NCBI GenBank assembly: GCA_023525715.1
Contig: CM042012.1
Location: 117,638,298-117,702,297 of the forward strand
Direction of reading: 5' to 3'
Origin: Cichorium intybus
Taxonomy: Eukaryota; Streptophyta; Magnoliopsida; Asterales; Asteraceae
DNA: 64,000 nucleotides
The translations under genes and the position numbers were made by a program. The notes beneath the pieces are model-generated. The model saw only the letters and a list, made by a program, of their open reading frames with translations, was not told where the DNA came from and ran no database searches. Numbering within the stretch: the stretch's first letter is position 1; every line of letters begins with the position of its first letter. Below are positions 11,036 to 24,113 of the stretch, in pieces.

Positions 11036-12036
11036 TGTAACACCCGGCTTTTAATATAAATACACCGCATTATTTTACACGCTTTAAAACATCTTTTATT
11101 CAACAAAATATTATACAGAGGTATATGTTACAAGCCAAAGGCACACAAGTAGTATCTGGGAGTACGAAATCTCCTCAAAGCCGGGCTGCTACTATCTGCT
11201 CTAACCCCGAAGCACCTCTTTCCCTTTAGTAGGGTCTATAGCACCTGCACAGTTAGTATCCACAGGGGTGAGCTATACAAGCTCAATGAATAATCGATAA
11301 GCGTTACAAAAAAATACACAACATAAAATTTTCAGCTTTCACATCATATCATGGTTCCCAGCAATATCCAGTCCTAAGGACTCAATGTACATCCCCTAAG
11401 TGAGTGATAGAACTGCCGGCCGATTAAGCCATCACAACACTTGTATGTGGTCCCACCACAATTACTGCTTACACGATCATCACAACGTATATATGTGGTC
11501 CCAACCACCAACAATAGTCAGTGGCCCCACAGGAAAGGTGGTCTCAACCACAAGTACCGAGTATGTGACCCCACGGAAAGTGGTCCCAATCACATGAACC
11601 GGTAATGTGGCCCCACAGGAAAAGTAACACTTAGGTATCGATTACTCACTTAAGATTGACGCTTTCGCAAAGCCTTGACACGCTTCCCGTTCCGCTCTTC
11701 TAACACTTCCTGAGCACCTCGTTACCAGCTACCGCTCGCTCCTAACTCCTCCTGACCTATTTTCCTCACCAGAACACTCCTTGATATCGTAAGGTTGTTT
11801 GGTGTTTGTTGTGGGTTGAAATGAAAAAGTTGTGCCTCTATTTATAGGGCTTGAAAATACTATTCACGACGTCATCACGACATCATCGTCACTATTCACG
11901 ACGTCATCACGACATCATCGTCTCTATTCACGAGGTAAGCGCTTACTTTATTTCTCGGGTACTATTCACGCCGGAGTTACTATTTATGCCGGAGTTACTA
12001 TTCACAATTTTTTTTTTTTGAAAAACGGTCGTTACA
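11036..12036 (-). repeat. 5' LTR of the outer Ty3 element
   Basis: About 1.0 kb with ends TGTAAC and GTTACA and the primer site directly inside. The partner LTR is outside the window, so boundaries rest on these ends. Positions 11440-11620 hold reiterated short motifs (TGTGGTCCCA / GGCCCCACAGGAAA), and 11860-11930 a duplicated CTATTCACGACGTCATCACGA unit. Confidence 0.85.
11835..11846 (-). promoter_or_regulatory. LTR TATA box of the outer element
   Basis: TATAAATAGAGG on the minus strand, about 190 nt into the LTR. A good match to a plant TATA box in the expected LTR region. Confidence 0.55.
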
Positions 12037-12133
12037 AGTAGTAGTGTCGGTTGAAATAGTGGTTTACCTATAAATAAATATATAGGTACAAATCAAGCAG
12101 TTATAGCGAGTGCAAGGAAACAAAGGGTAAATC

Positions 12134-12180
12134 AAGGTGAGTAATCGATACCTAAGTGTTACTTTTCCTGTGGGGCTACA
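12134..12180 (+). repeat. Inverted fragment of the outer LTR
   Basis: This 47-bp stretch is the reverse complement of 11606-11652 inside the neighbouring LTR, with about one mismatch. It implies remains of a second, oppositely oriented copy of the same LTR family next to this one. Confidence 0.7.
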
Positions 12181-12922
12181 TTAATCTATCAAGCATAGCC
12201 TAAAGGATTGGCAGTTTTAATCTATTATGCAAACCCCTCGCTTACGTTTTTTGTCACCTTCAATCATGATATAAAACATCTATCTATTTTAATAAAAAAA
12301 ATCATAAACTTGCCACATGACATTCTTTTACACCCTTTTATTGCCACGTGGCACCCTCACATTCCCTACGATTTTGATTTCCTGCTCATTCTCATCTCCT
12401 TCAATGCAATCTTCAATTAAATATCCCTCTTATCCCAAAAATTCCTGTGCGTCGGTTTCCTTTTCCTAAACTTACCACACACATCTCATGTGAATTTAAA
12501 ATTTGAAACGCCAATCCCATAAATCTTTGTACATCCATCTTCAAAACCATCATACACCTCCTCCATCTTGATTCCAGTAGAGCCGGCGACTCATCATCAA
12601 CCACTACATCTCCTTATGCTAATTTGAGAGGTACGTATCATAATTGCTTCAATAGATCCATCTACGATGAAATTTTAACCAAAAAAGACTTGTTTTTTCC
12701 TATGTGTGTATCATAGTGAAAAACTCTAGAATTATTCTCACTACAAATGTAATTTGAAGTATGTATACAGGTGATTCTTGAAGGAACATTCGGATAAAGA
12801 AGAATGTGTTGCTGAGTTAGATTAGGACAAAGGTAGTTTATTTGTAAGCTCGTATTAATTTTATTGCGATGATTAATTACCTCCTCCATCTTGATTCCAG
12901 TAGCACCGACGAATCAAAGTAG

Positions 12923-13759
12923 TGTTAGGTTTTATATACACTAGATTCACTAATCATGGCAGCAGAAACATACAAAATTAATTTAAGGCAAAAACTTTTA
13001 CTAAAACCTGTAAGGATCCTACCTAATGATATTAGCAACTATAAGCGGGATCAAGAAAAACCAACCTTGAGCAAAACCAATTTGCTAGTAAACGTTTGAT
13101 AAAGAACAATTCCATTAGTGCAAAAGAAGGTAGTATCCAAAATAGAATACCTCTAATGGTTTAATTATTTGGTTATTTAGTTAATTAAGAAAGCTCCCTA
13201 TAAAACCCTAGATATGCATTATAAATTCTGCTTAGAGAGAATAGAAAACTCCAAATCTAAGAGACCTCTAGGAGTGTGACCAAAATAATGAGGGTTATGG
13301 AGGGGTATTTATAGCTTGCAAGGATGCTTAAGGATAAACCTTATTTGAATTCAAACCGGATAAGGATAATTGATTAAATAATCAAACTTATCTTTAATTC
13401 AAATCTTATCATTCTTTATCCCATCATGGTGAACGAAATTAAGAAGGTTTATCCTTCTAATTTTGACCCCTATCCTCCATATTTAAATATTATCCATTGT
13501 CCAACTATTGAACAATTAATATTTAGTCCATGCATTGTTAATTAATCCTAAATTAATTTCAATTAATTCAAATTAATTCAAATTAATTCCAAAATAGTTT
13601 CTAATTAATTTATCATCACATGACAAATTAATAAACTATTTATTTCTCTCTCTTAATTAACCTAATACCATTTGAACTACTGAAGGCAACCCAAAAAGAA
13701 CCCTGCTATTAGTGGAAAGTGCTTACCAGTTAGCTATGATATTGGACACTATTCCAACA
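12923..13759. repeat. Possible Copia-type solo LTR
   Basis: Begins TGTTAGG and ends TTCCAACA. The interior is LTR-like, with a leader ending in GGGGTATTTATAGC and a long AT-rich tail. It interrupts the Helitron-like segment. I do not see a clean 5-bp target duplication (AGTAG against AGAAT), so the call is weak. Confidence 0.35.
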
Positions 13760-13888
13760 AGAATAACCCTAATTCTACCACTCATCCATTTCCATTACGT
13801 AATTATGGTAAGTCGTCTTCTCACCCTAACCTTCTTTTGGTTTTGTTACGAAAGTATGCAAATTTAATGCCAATTTTTGATATTTGAA

Positions 13889-14257
13889 ATTATCTCAGAG
13901 AAGAATCGTAATGCCATATCCAAGTATCTTTTACAAGGCCTCACTTTCTCTATACTTAAGTATTTGATGTTGTTTGTAAGAATTTTATGTATCTTTATAG
14001 TGATTGATGGTTTTGATGTGTATATATAGGGTGTTTGTTATGGTAAGAATGATTACAATTTGGTGAAGCACCCAAACATTAATTTCCCAGATTTACAGGT
14101 GATTAAGTGTATGTCGTACGTATCAATTTCCTCCAGAATTACTTGAATCTTCCATCTAACATCATTCCTGCTACTTTGAAGAAGTCAATTAAGCCCCTCG
14201 GACGTCCCATAGGCGGACCTCCAGCTGGCCATTCTCGTTACATATTCTAATCACCGT
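13889..14257 (+). pseudogene. 40S ribosomal protein eS10 gene fragment
   Basis: Three pieces match eS10 in order. Residues like IISEKNRNAISKYLLQ (13889-13936) are the protein start without its Met. After an intron-like gap ending TATATATAG comes [19 protein letters not shown] to VIKCM (14030-14112). After a deletion of about 30 residues, [16 protein letters not shown] and GRPIGGPP follow in another frame (14140-14257). In the family the middle piece reaches a Trp/Tyr-rich helix that is absent here. The donor after the first piece has decayed (CAAGGCC). Retained intron position, missing start and frame change mark a captured, non-functional copy, not a gene or a retrocopy. Confidence 0.78.
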
Positions 14258-14300
14258 ACCTCACACCCTCTCTATCTCCCTTTATCCATGTATAGACACA

Positions 14301-15230
14301 AAGCACTCACCCTCTCTATCTCTCTCTGTTTCTCTGGTGTAAAAGACATTGTGTTTATTTGGAAGGCTGGTTTGGAAGGAGGATTTGACCCAAATCCAAG
14401 TAAAGACTCTAAATCATCTTTTATTCATTTGGTCATGGTTATTCTACAAAATTTTTGGTATTATTTCTCTTAAATGTGAAGTTGAAAATTTATATTCCTT
14501 AAAATGGTTATAAATGAAGCCATCTCATGGTTATGAGCTATGTTAGAATTAATTGTGTGTTTTTTATAGATCGACATAAAATGCACTATTTTATCAAGTT
14601 TAGAGAAATGAATTAATTTCTTAATTAGGAAATGGATTATTTGTAATTACTTGATTTACTTTTGTTAACATTAAAAAACTTGTTATCGTTGTAAATGTAT
14701 CTAGGATACAGGTTATACATAATCATGCTAGAATGGGCTAAAACATTTATTATATTATACTGAATTTTTGGTATCTTTTGTTCAGTATACAAACCGAGTA
14801 ATAGGAGAAGTATGTGGCAAGGAGCTCGAGACCAATCTTGCTTGCCCAACTCTTCAATTTATAATGAGTGTAAATGGATAGAGTAATGTGCTTTAACTTT
14901 CTATAAATAGAGCATCATACTTCCATTTCTTACTATATATCATCATACTTTAATATTTTAAAAGTTTGATGTTATAATTTGGGAGATCGATCAAAGTACA
15001 ATGCATTGTTAAGAAAAAAGTAGATGTGCAATACTATAAATAAATAGAAGTGTGTTGTTATATCTTTCATTGTTTTTTTGTCTAGGGCTATTTGGGCAGG
15101 TTTGAATCTCTCATTTGATAATGTACTTTGAAATTTAACCTAATTATAATGTTGTCACTTTTATTTTATTTTTTCTTATTCAACAAAAGGGTATTATAGA
15201 AAAATAATAAAATATTGGATCGATTTATAT
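14301..15230. other. AT-rich intergenic sequence
   Basis: No gene or terminal repeat recognised. A CTCTCTATCTC run repeats at 14265-14335. A short open stretch at 14340-14470 (GVKDIVFIWKAGLEGGFD) might be another captured exon, but I cannot identify it. Confidence 0.4.
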
Positions 15231-15271
15231 TGTATTGTATGTATGTGTATGCGTGTGTGTATATATGTATG

Positions 15272-15344
<73 letters not shown>

Positions 15345-15560
15345 GTGTGTGTGTGTGTGTATGTGTAGATGTGTTTGTATGTATGTGGGTATGTTATGTG
15401 TCTGTATATGTATGACATGTGTTTGTATGTATGTGTCCCTGTATGTGTGTATGTGTGTGTGTGTGTCTGTGTACATATGTGTGTATCTATGTGTATGTGA
15501 AAATGGAGTGTGCATGTGTCAGTTTGAGTGTGTGCTCATATAGTTGTATCCATGTGTGGC
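15231..15560. repeat. Compound microsatellite (TATG)/(TA)/(TG)
   Basis: ATGT-type repeats grade into (TA)n at about 15278-15332, then into (TG)n and mixed TATG/TGTG units to 15560. Reading frames across it code only Tyr/Ile/Cys/Val repeats and are not genes. Confidence 0.95.
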
Positions 15561-17436
15561 TTTTGGCAGGTGTTTGTGTCAATTTCGAACTAAACACATT
15601 TATACTTTAACATTAACCGCTACCTATTACAAAGAAGTTTATCAATTTTGATCTTAATATTGAAATTGGTTTCTAATATGGAGATTTGTATTTCTCTATC
15701 TTATAAGGTCTTAGATCATCATATATGGATGCAGATGTGAAGAAGGTTGATGCACCATCTCTTTCTATTTTATAGGGTCTTAGACATGGTAGCAGTTATG
15801 TGGAAGTTGGTACTGTTGGTTCTATTATACTATGGCTAGAAGGCTAACAACCTTGATAGTTAGGCTAAATCAACATATCTTGTTTTTTTCTTCTAAATGT
15901 AGGGTTAATGACTATGTAATTTGTGTTGTATTTCTATTTTCTATTTTATGTCCCTTTTACTTTACTTCGCCAATTTCATTTTTTATAGATATCTTTTTAG
16001 TTGGCGACTCAAAAATAAAATTATTGTACTTTTTTATCTTTCAAAAACAAAAGTATATTATTTAGAAACTCGCGTTTTTTTATTTTCGTTTTCCCGTGTA
16101 CTCTACTTAGCTTATTTTCTTTCTTTTGACAATAGTTGTAGTGGTAATAGATTCGTTTGATTCCTTCACATGTATTGTTGTTGTCATATTCAGTATATCA
16201 AATTTTATAATTAAATAAAATGTTTTATCTATTATATAAGTTTTTTAATTATCAATGTAATACATGTACTTGTAACCTAGTGTATTGATACAGTAAAGTA
16301 GCTTCCCATGCTAAGAAAATGCTTTTTTGGTAGATTGCAATTTTGTGTATATATTTTCATGAACATGTATTCATTCGATAATTTACTTTACACATTGTGT
16401 AAGTTATGAATTTTAGTGTTTTAAAACAAATTGTAGGTAACGGTTTTTTCAGTTTCATTAGAACAAACATTAATATAAACTATATTTTTTTTCAACATAC
16501 CAGATAAGTAATTTAAAAGTAAAATTAAAAAAATAGAACAACTAATGAACTTAATAATAAAACACATAATGAAGAAATAATATTTTATAAAGTAGAAAGA
16601 AATAGAAAAAAGACAAAACTAAGGATGCATGGTTTCAAATGATATGATTGTTGTACATCCATTCGCTGAGTTTCTTGATGACATTGCTGGCAAACTGAAA
16701 GTGGCCAGTAGTGAGTTTTTTCGTGAGACGATATGATTAAATAGCAACCAATTTTCACACCACCCCTCATGTACTTTTAATTGTGTTGCACTGTTGTGAA
16801 ATTTTCTATTTTCTTGTTCATGATCATTGCATATTTGTATCTTCACTTGACGTGGCATGTTTTTGAAACAATATATTTAATAGTAACCAAGTTTCAGTTT
16901 TGCTCCAATGTTATGAAAATGTTAATGTGGATAAAAGTTCTAAATTGGAGGAAAAAAGTTACGAATTATTAGGTTAGCATATGCAGCAACCACATTGGTT
17001 TTTTAAGTAGAGTATGATTAAAAATTTTAGTTACATGTTGAGATTCTCTATATATAAGTTTTTTTGTCGTTTTCAATCAAATATTTAGCTGAGAGTGAAC
17101 TTAGTCAACTTACTATAACACCCTCTAAAAAAAACTAAACATAAATAATATTGTTAAATTACAGGTCTTGAACCATTCATGGGTTAAAATTAAGGCAATG
17201 ACACCAATTGTGCTCGCATTATTCAAAACTCTGTTGTCAAGTTCTTTAGCTATGAAGAGGATGCATATATGCATCCAAGTATGCTTAGCTTACGTGTTTT
17301 TCATGTTAAAAAAATTAGTTTCTAAAAGTTAAATTTGACTGCTTTACCATACTTCTTTCTGTCATAAATAGGGAATCTTATGGCTTTATTAGCAGCAAAC
17401 TGTAATTGGTATACGACTATGCTATTTTGTATTCCG
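15561..17436. other. AT-rich intergenic sequence
   Basis: No gene supported. The frames at 15832-16160 and 16585-16858 are short and lack recognisable domains. The segment may still belong to the capture element that begins near 12279, but nothing proves it. Confidence 0.4.
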
Positions 17437-18262
17437 AGATTTTCGTATATACTTTTTTAAACGATAAAATATGTATTATTTTGGTTTAATTTTCCAATAT
17501 TATATTTACCATTCATAATCTTTGAAATATCATATTTGTCGAGGTTAATTTATTTCTAAATATCATATTTACTCCTAATAAACATTGACATGGGTCGTAA
17601 AGGTGGTGCTGTTTACCATTTTATATCATATTTGCCAAAATCCTTATATTTAACATTTTATAAGCATTTTTTTATCATTGCAATTATGCCACTCTTATAC
17701 ATCTTAGTTTAAAATATCTAAAACTAATTTTCTACGCCCTCGTTGTTGGTCTCCCCTGATCCATATCGTTTTTTTTTCTGGCACCTGGGTTGGTCGTGTC
17801 GTCTCTAACGTCTTGTTCATTGATTTCTTCTTCGAGCATCCCCTTTTCCATGGCTCTCCTAAAGAGATGGTTGAAGACGTCGATGAACCAAATATTTGAG
17901 ACGATGCGAGGAAACCCAAGTGTCGGGGAGAAGAGGCAATGGTAATCAGGGGAGACTAGTTACTAGGGTCTACGAAATCAATTTTAGATATTTTAAACTT
18001 AGATTTATAAGAGGGTATAATAGTTAATTGATGACAATACAAATTTAAAATAATTATAAAAACTTTAAAATGCTAAGAATAAGGATTTAGACAAATCTAA
18101 TATTTGAAATTTTATGAAGGGCAAATATGTTATATAGAAATTAGGTGAGACAAATATGACACTTTGAAAGTTTATGAAGGATAAATATGATATTTGAAAA
18201 TTAGGCCAAACAAATATGATATTTTGATGTTTAAGAAGGGTTTTCATAAAATTCTTCCTTTT
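17437..18262. mobile_element. Foldback element with roughly 300-bp terminal inverted repeats
   Basis: The two halves are imperfect inverted copies. The best-kept inner part pairs 17690-17762 (GTTTAAAATATCTAAAACT ... GTCTCCCCTGAT) with 17942-18015. The outer arms are diverged and built from repeats of an AAATATCATATTTG unit. The centre (17763-17940) is GC-richer and holds a 71-codon minus-strand frame with no recognised domain. Long inverted repeats around a short unrelated core suggest a Mutator-like or foldback non-autonomous element. Target duplications were not resolved. Confidence 0.65.
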
Positions 18263-18475
18263 TCTTTTATTACATGAGATAACTGAGTTTATCAAATCAT
18301 GATGATTTTTATTTAACATAATAAAACATGAATTCGGATACCTATTAAGAGAATGCCAAAATAAGTTTTTTGAAGCACGATTCTTTTGTTTCTTTAAAAA
18401 AATCATGGGATAGGGGTTGCATATCTTTTATTTTTATTATTAACAGCCAATATTACTTAACCAAGCCTAGATTAA

Positions 18476-20732
18476 TGTAACATCCTTAATTTAGGGTAAA
18501 AAGCTTAATAAATAAAAATAAATTTTAATTTAATAATTATAATAATTAATAATAATAATTTGAGAATTTACATACAATAAATATTTGGTCTAGACTGAAT
18601 AATTGTGGTTAAAATGGAATTTACCATAAGAAGTTCTAGAAGGGGGCTTTTATGCAAAACTAGAACATTAGTGGTGGTGGGGAGGGAACTCATAGCAATT
18701 GTGAAAGAATTAGTGGTGCTGGAGGCACTATTTTGCAAATAAGGGAAACTTGAAGTTTTAGTTGGGGAAAAACCCCAACACTCTTCACACATCACGATTT
18801 TGAAGGAGAGGGAGAGCTAGAGGCGATTTCAAGGAGAATTCAAGAGAATGAGCTCAATTCCATCAAGATCTAAGTAGTTTGCATCAATTCTTTGAAGATC
18901 TAAGGTAAGGAATCTAGTGTTTTTGTTAGAAACCCACTTTTAGGGTGAAATGAGTATGAAACTCGAGTTCAAGGATGGGGAGATGAAATCTATGATCCCA
19001 ATGGTATATGTAACGAATTTTAGTAGCTATCCTTCCATATTATGATTATTGAATGCTTGGAGAACCATTGTGGATGCTAGTTGATTCATATGAACCTTAA
19101 CTTTTGGGGAAAACCCATCTATGGGTGAATCCTTGGTGTTTGAGTCAACTCTTATCCTCCAATGTGTTTCTATGATGAGTTGAGTGATTCCTAATGATTC
19201 CAAGCCTTTGGAAGAAGGAATTCCCTTTGTTATTTACCAAGTGAAAGAATGGAATTGGGTATTCCATGTTTGAAGGCTATGGAGTAATGTTTTGATCACA
19301 ACTTTGTATTGGTTCATTTGAGATGATATTGGGTGGTTAAATTGAGTATAATTATGTACAAATTGGGTTTGAATCATGTCCTTTTGATGTTTGGGTTTGA
19401 ATCATGTCCTTTTGATGTTTATGAGTTAAGGGAAGTGTTAGAACTTGAATTTGGCCAAAAGGGAGTGAAAATGACAAAAAACCGAAGCTACAGTTGGTCG
19501 TACACGACCCGTGTCAGGGGGATCTGTGCTTCCTGCTTGGTCTTACACGACCCATGTCAGGTGGTCAGTCCGATTTTTGGGTTTTGAACTTTATGGTTTG
19601 GGCTTTGTGTTCTAAGGCTCAAGCCTACTTCTAGGCAATGTTTAACCAATATTTACCCTTAATTAGTGATGTTCAACTAGTCTTAGAGTCATGAGTAATG
19701 TTGGATACTCTTTCTTGTAGGAAAGGAGTGATTGGAGTTTGAAGTGAAGAAGTAGCATTCAACCTAGTAGTGTGAGAAGGTGAGTTACCGGGAATACACA
19801 TCCCTCTTCTAACTTTTGTGTGTGTTCTCTCCTATGTTCATGCATACTTCTTATGTGCTACTTGATGTATAAATTCTACGTGTGCATTGCATGAAAAGAG
19901 TCATTTCAAAGATGTTTTCAAATAAAGGTTTTGATGTCGTTTTGAAAGATGTTTTGAGCATTCGTTTGTGCATTGCATTACATATAGGATGGGATTGACT
20001 GTGAGATTCCTTGAGATGCCTTAAGATGTTTTGGGCTGGATAGCCACCTTTATGATGTTATACCCACGTAGAGGGCCTTTTGGTCTAGATAGCCACCCTC
20101 AATGATGTCTTGGGATTGTTTCCGCCTATAGAAAATCGCATGAGGGAGTTGCTAACCCTCGTGAGGCTAGTGTGATGGCCACTAGTCTTAGGTTAGCATA
20201 CATGGGGATCAAGTAGTATGCTTTGTGCGTGTTATTTGTGAACTTGGGTAGGTGCCATTGTGGTGAGATGGAATTTTATGAGATGAAATGGGATGGGATA
20301 GTTGCATTGCATTTGCATATCATTACTATCTATTTTGATTAAAACCTTATGAAGTTTTGACTAAATTTCAAGTTATACGAAAAACTATTTTTGGAAGTTA
20401 TCTTGAGTGTTAAGATTATGCTTTCCACTCACAATGATGTAGCCTCGGGTATCTCACTAGGCATTTTCAATTGCCTATCTATTTTGATGTGTCCTCAGGT
20501 TGAAGCTAGGAAGTTGGAGCGAGGCGAGGATATTTAGAAGACCACAGGATGTGTGGCCATTTAAACTATGCTGTGTTACTTGAATTATGATATCTCATCG
20601 CTATACGTTTATTAAAACATATAATGATGTTTTGGGACCTATTTTCTGCAAATTATGATTTTATTTTTAATTAATATTCGAAGCATGGTAAAGGAATGTT
20701 TTTATAATAATTCCCTAGCAAGGGCTGTCACA
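18476..20732 (-). mobile_element. Solo LTR, Ty3/Gypsy (Tekay-like), 2257 bp
   Basis: Ends TGTAACATCC and GGGCTGTCACA, flanked by an exact 5-bp duplication ATTAA (18471-18475, 20733-20737). There are no internal retroviral genes, so this is the product of LTR-LTR recombination. By comparison with the outer element, whose LTR ends GTGTTACA, the sense strand is minus. Two copies of an ACACGACCC(G/A)TGTCAGG motif at 19501-19562 resemble motifs in the two other solo LTRs. Frames inside are non-coding by appearance. Confidence 0.9.
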
Positions 20733-21825
20733 ATTAACTTAAGGGTTGAATACACATTTATGCAACAAGGTTTCACATTTTTCCGATTTTATCAACAAAT
20801 TGGTTTTTAGACAAAACATGCGACCACGTTTTCATTCTAGGGTTATACAATGCACCATTGTAACTGTGACCAAATTATGCAACCAACTTTCATGTTAGAA
20901 ATTCTTATAAATGTGTTTCACTTCTTTGCCAATTTATACAACTATCTTTATGTTTTTTCCTGTTTATGCAACAATCTTTCACTTTTGACACTCAATGCCA
21001 TTTGCCATGTTAACTAATTACCAATTTTTCCTCGAAATTACATTTAAAACCTATCTTTATATGGATTGATCAATTTGAATTTTTTTAGGTATTGGATTTA
21101 TAACTTATAGTTCATGTCCTCATGGGTGGGTGCATCTGTTTTATTCTGAACTCTTATTCTAGTTTAATTGCATTGTGTTGCAGGTGTTACTTTCATTTCC
21201 AACAAGCTTAGTCTTTACTGAGAAACTTGTTCATGATATTCACAAGTTCAAAAAATGTTTGTGTTACCAATATATGCAATGTACTTTAGTTTTTACCCAT
21301 AATAACTATGTACTTTCACTTTGTATCAATAATAGCAACACACGATGTTCTTGCTGATAATAGCAACATACTTAGCTATGCTCATTATTTTGTTTGATTT
21401 CTAAAGAAGATCATTCACACTTGATTTAACGTTGTCGAATGGAAGATCCATAAATAGAATAAACAAAAAGCTACATATACTTATAAATGCTTACAGGTTC
21501 CAAAATTAAGTGTTTCAATGTATGTGAAGTGGCTATCGAAAAGACATGTTATTTAATTATATATACTTTCAATTTTTCTTGTATGAAGGCATTCTACTCT
21601 ATTAAAATATAGACAATTGTAGCATTATACTTTTGAGTTTTTCTAATTAGAAATTTTACTCACTTAAAGCACGAAAATTTGATTTCAGGGCATTCATTAC
21701 CAATTTATATTAATTTTTTAAAATACCAAAATTACCCTTCATGGGTCGTGCTTAGAACGGGCATCAATATTTAACTTGTGTATGTGTGTGTGTATACACA
21801 CACATAAAAAGTGAAAGTTACATAT
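20733..21825. other. AT-rich intergenic sequence
   Basis: No gene recognised. Positions 20758-20980 contain loosely repeated ATGCAAC...TTTCA units. A TG/CA palindromic microsatellite (GTGTGTGTGTATACACACACA) lies at 21785-21804. Confidence 0.45.
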
Positions 21826-23028
21826 TAGGGGTGCAAACCAGTTGAGTCGAGCCCAAACTTAACCAAGCTCGAGCTTGGCAGTTTTTTTGGGGCTCAAGTT
21901 GGAGCTTCGTTCGTTGAGACTCTTATGGTACAGAGCTTATGCTTATGCTTAGCTCGAGCTTGACTTGTTTTGTTTTGATGAATGTAAACGAGCTTATTCT
22001 TAGCTCGAACAAGGCTCGAAGAAATGTAAACGCTCAAGCTCATTTGCATCATTTGAGTTTGTTAAGAAACTCGTTTGCTAATAAATTCTAGAAAAAAATT
22101 ACTTAAATTTGAACCAAAAAATGTGCATAAACATAAAAACTCCAAATAACAAAAATATTCTGACTCCAAAATGCATGCAGCCTAAAATGTAATTGGATTA
22201 TCCAAAAAATAGCATTTGGTGACGGAAGTTCAAATTACAAAAGTACTATAAAGATGCTTCAATTTTAACAGAGCATATTATCTAACATGTAAAATTCAAT
22301 CCAACATCTAAAAATTTTAAATTAAAACACTATGAAAGCATCAATATAATGTAATTAAATCAGCCAGGTACAGGCAAGTAAAAGACTATACCTATATTAT
22401 TACTTTTCCTTGTAGGTAATAAAAATTTATACTCCATTATACCAATGTCATACAATTACAAAAAAATACTACTATTATTGGGAAGATTTTTCAAAAAAAA
22501 ACACCTTAGTACAAAAATAAAGATGGAAGTAAGGATTATGGTGGGAATGATGGTGATGACGACGATGATCGAACGTATGAATGATGGTGGAGACAACGAC
22601 GTCGAAGGTAGGAGGGTGGTGGACAATGGGCGTTTGTGGGTAGGGGTCATCGGATTAGAGATGAAATGATGGTGAAGAACGAGAAATTGAGGGTCGATAC
22701 TTGAGAGAAAATTCAGAAGTCGGCCAAATTTTGGTTTGATTTTGGAAGGCGCCTATACGTAAATTCCTGATACATTTGTTTTATTTAAATCTGTATTTCA
22801 TTTTAGTAAATAAAAATAAAAATAAGATTTTATATTATATATAGGCTCGTTTAGGCTCGCAAGCCTAATTGAACTTATTAATATAGGCTCAATCTCAATC
22901 TCATTTGATAAACAAGACTAAATCTTAATCCTAGACTTGGCTTAGGTTTATTTAACTCGAGCTCGAGCTCGAATTTTTAACGAGTCGATATCGAGTAGCT
23001 CAAGAGTAGTTTGACTCGCTTACACCTA
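21826..23028. mobile_element. hAT-like non-autonomous element rich in GAGCTCGAGC motifs
   Basis: The left end TAGGGGTGCAAACCAGT...GAGTCGAG faces the right end, whose complement is TAGGTGTAAGCGAGTCAAAC. The subterminal 150 bp on each side are dense in GCTCGAGCTT motifs, the style of plant hAT non-autonomous elements. No transposase is present. The flanks (TTACATAT, TAATATAC) do not give a clean 8-bp duplication, so the exact ends may be off by a few bases. Confidence 0.6.
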
Positions 23029-23097
23029 TAATATACATATATTCAACCACGTGCATAGACCCGTGGTAATAGTGGATCCTACCCTGAATTTAGTTAA

Positions 23098-23571
<474 letters not shown>

Positions 23572-24113
23572 TATTAATATTTTTCATCACTTTATTTATC
23601 CAAAAAGATAAAAAAGTATCGTTCTAATACATTATTCTAACATAATATTGTGATGATAAACATTGTTTTTAATATTCTATAATAATAATGTTAAAATTTT
23701 AAAATTTTACACATTGTAATACTATGTGTGATACCTTTTGGAATATTAGTAATATTTTAATTTTTTGCATAATTAGATATTCTAATAGAAGATTAAACAT
23801 ATTATACAAAGGTTGTCAAGATCGGGATCCTACATAGGTATATGTACGATCCTGGTTTGTAACAATGAGAAGCTGAAAAGCGTAAGCCAGATAGAGAGAG
23901 TGCAGTAAATACTTGTATAGATTGTTTAGCATTCAACTCAAAGATAATATTCTCTAGTTCCTAAAATGGACGTATTTTGATCAGTTTAGATTGAGTGAAC
24001 CACTTAAATCCTTGTGTTCTTTGTTTTCGTTGTTCGTTCTTCTTGTTGTTCTCATTAGCCGAGATTTAGTCATGTGAGAATTGCAGTTGTCGAAGTCATT
24101 AGTCCTAACAAAC

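Larger units (their letters stand above)
1..12036 (-). mobile_element. Ty3/Gypsy chromovirus-like LTR retrotransposon, 3' end outside window
   Basis: Read on the minus strand, the order is LTR (11036-12036), Met-tRNA-type primer binding site, gag with two zinc knuckles, aspartic protease, RT, RNase H and integrase. This is the Ty3/Gypsy order (integrase after RNase H). The LTR ends TGTAAC/GTTACA and the single gag-pol frame suggest the Tekay/Del-like chromovirus group; the chromodomain that would confirm this lies beyond position 1. A 6.55-kb element is inserted at 2619-9170, flanked by ACCAC at 2614-2618 and 9171-9175. Removing the insert and one ACCAC copy rejoins the frame across the protease-RT linker. 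Three nonsense codons make this copy non-autonomous. Confidence 0.93.
12279..14300 (+). mobile_element. Helitron-like segment with captured gene pieces (right end not found)
   Basis: The left end candidate is TC at 12279-12280 after an A, reading TCTATCTATTTTAATA, the style of Helitron 5' ends. It is followed by a leader with GCCACGTGGCA that resembles 42083-42240 of another capture element here. Broken eS10 exons lie inside. A 3' hairpin with CTRR was not found, so the right limit given is only the end of recognisable captured sequence. Two copies of CTCCTCCATCTTGATTCCAG (about 12557 and 12882) show an internal duplication. Confidence 0.4.

Noticed and set aside
21826..23028. Exact 8-bp target duplication for the GAGCTCGAGC-rich element
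   Set aside because: The flanks TTACATAT and TAATATAC do not match; ends kept as approximate.
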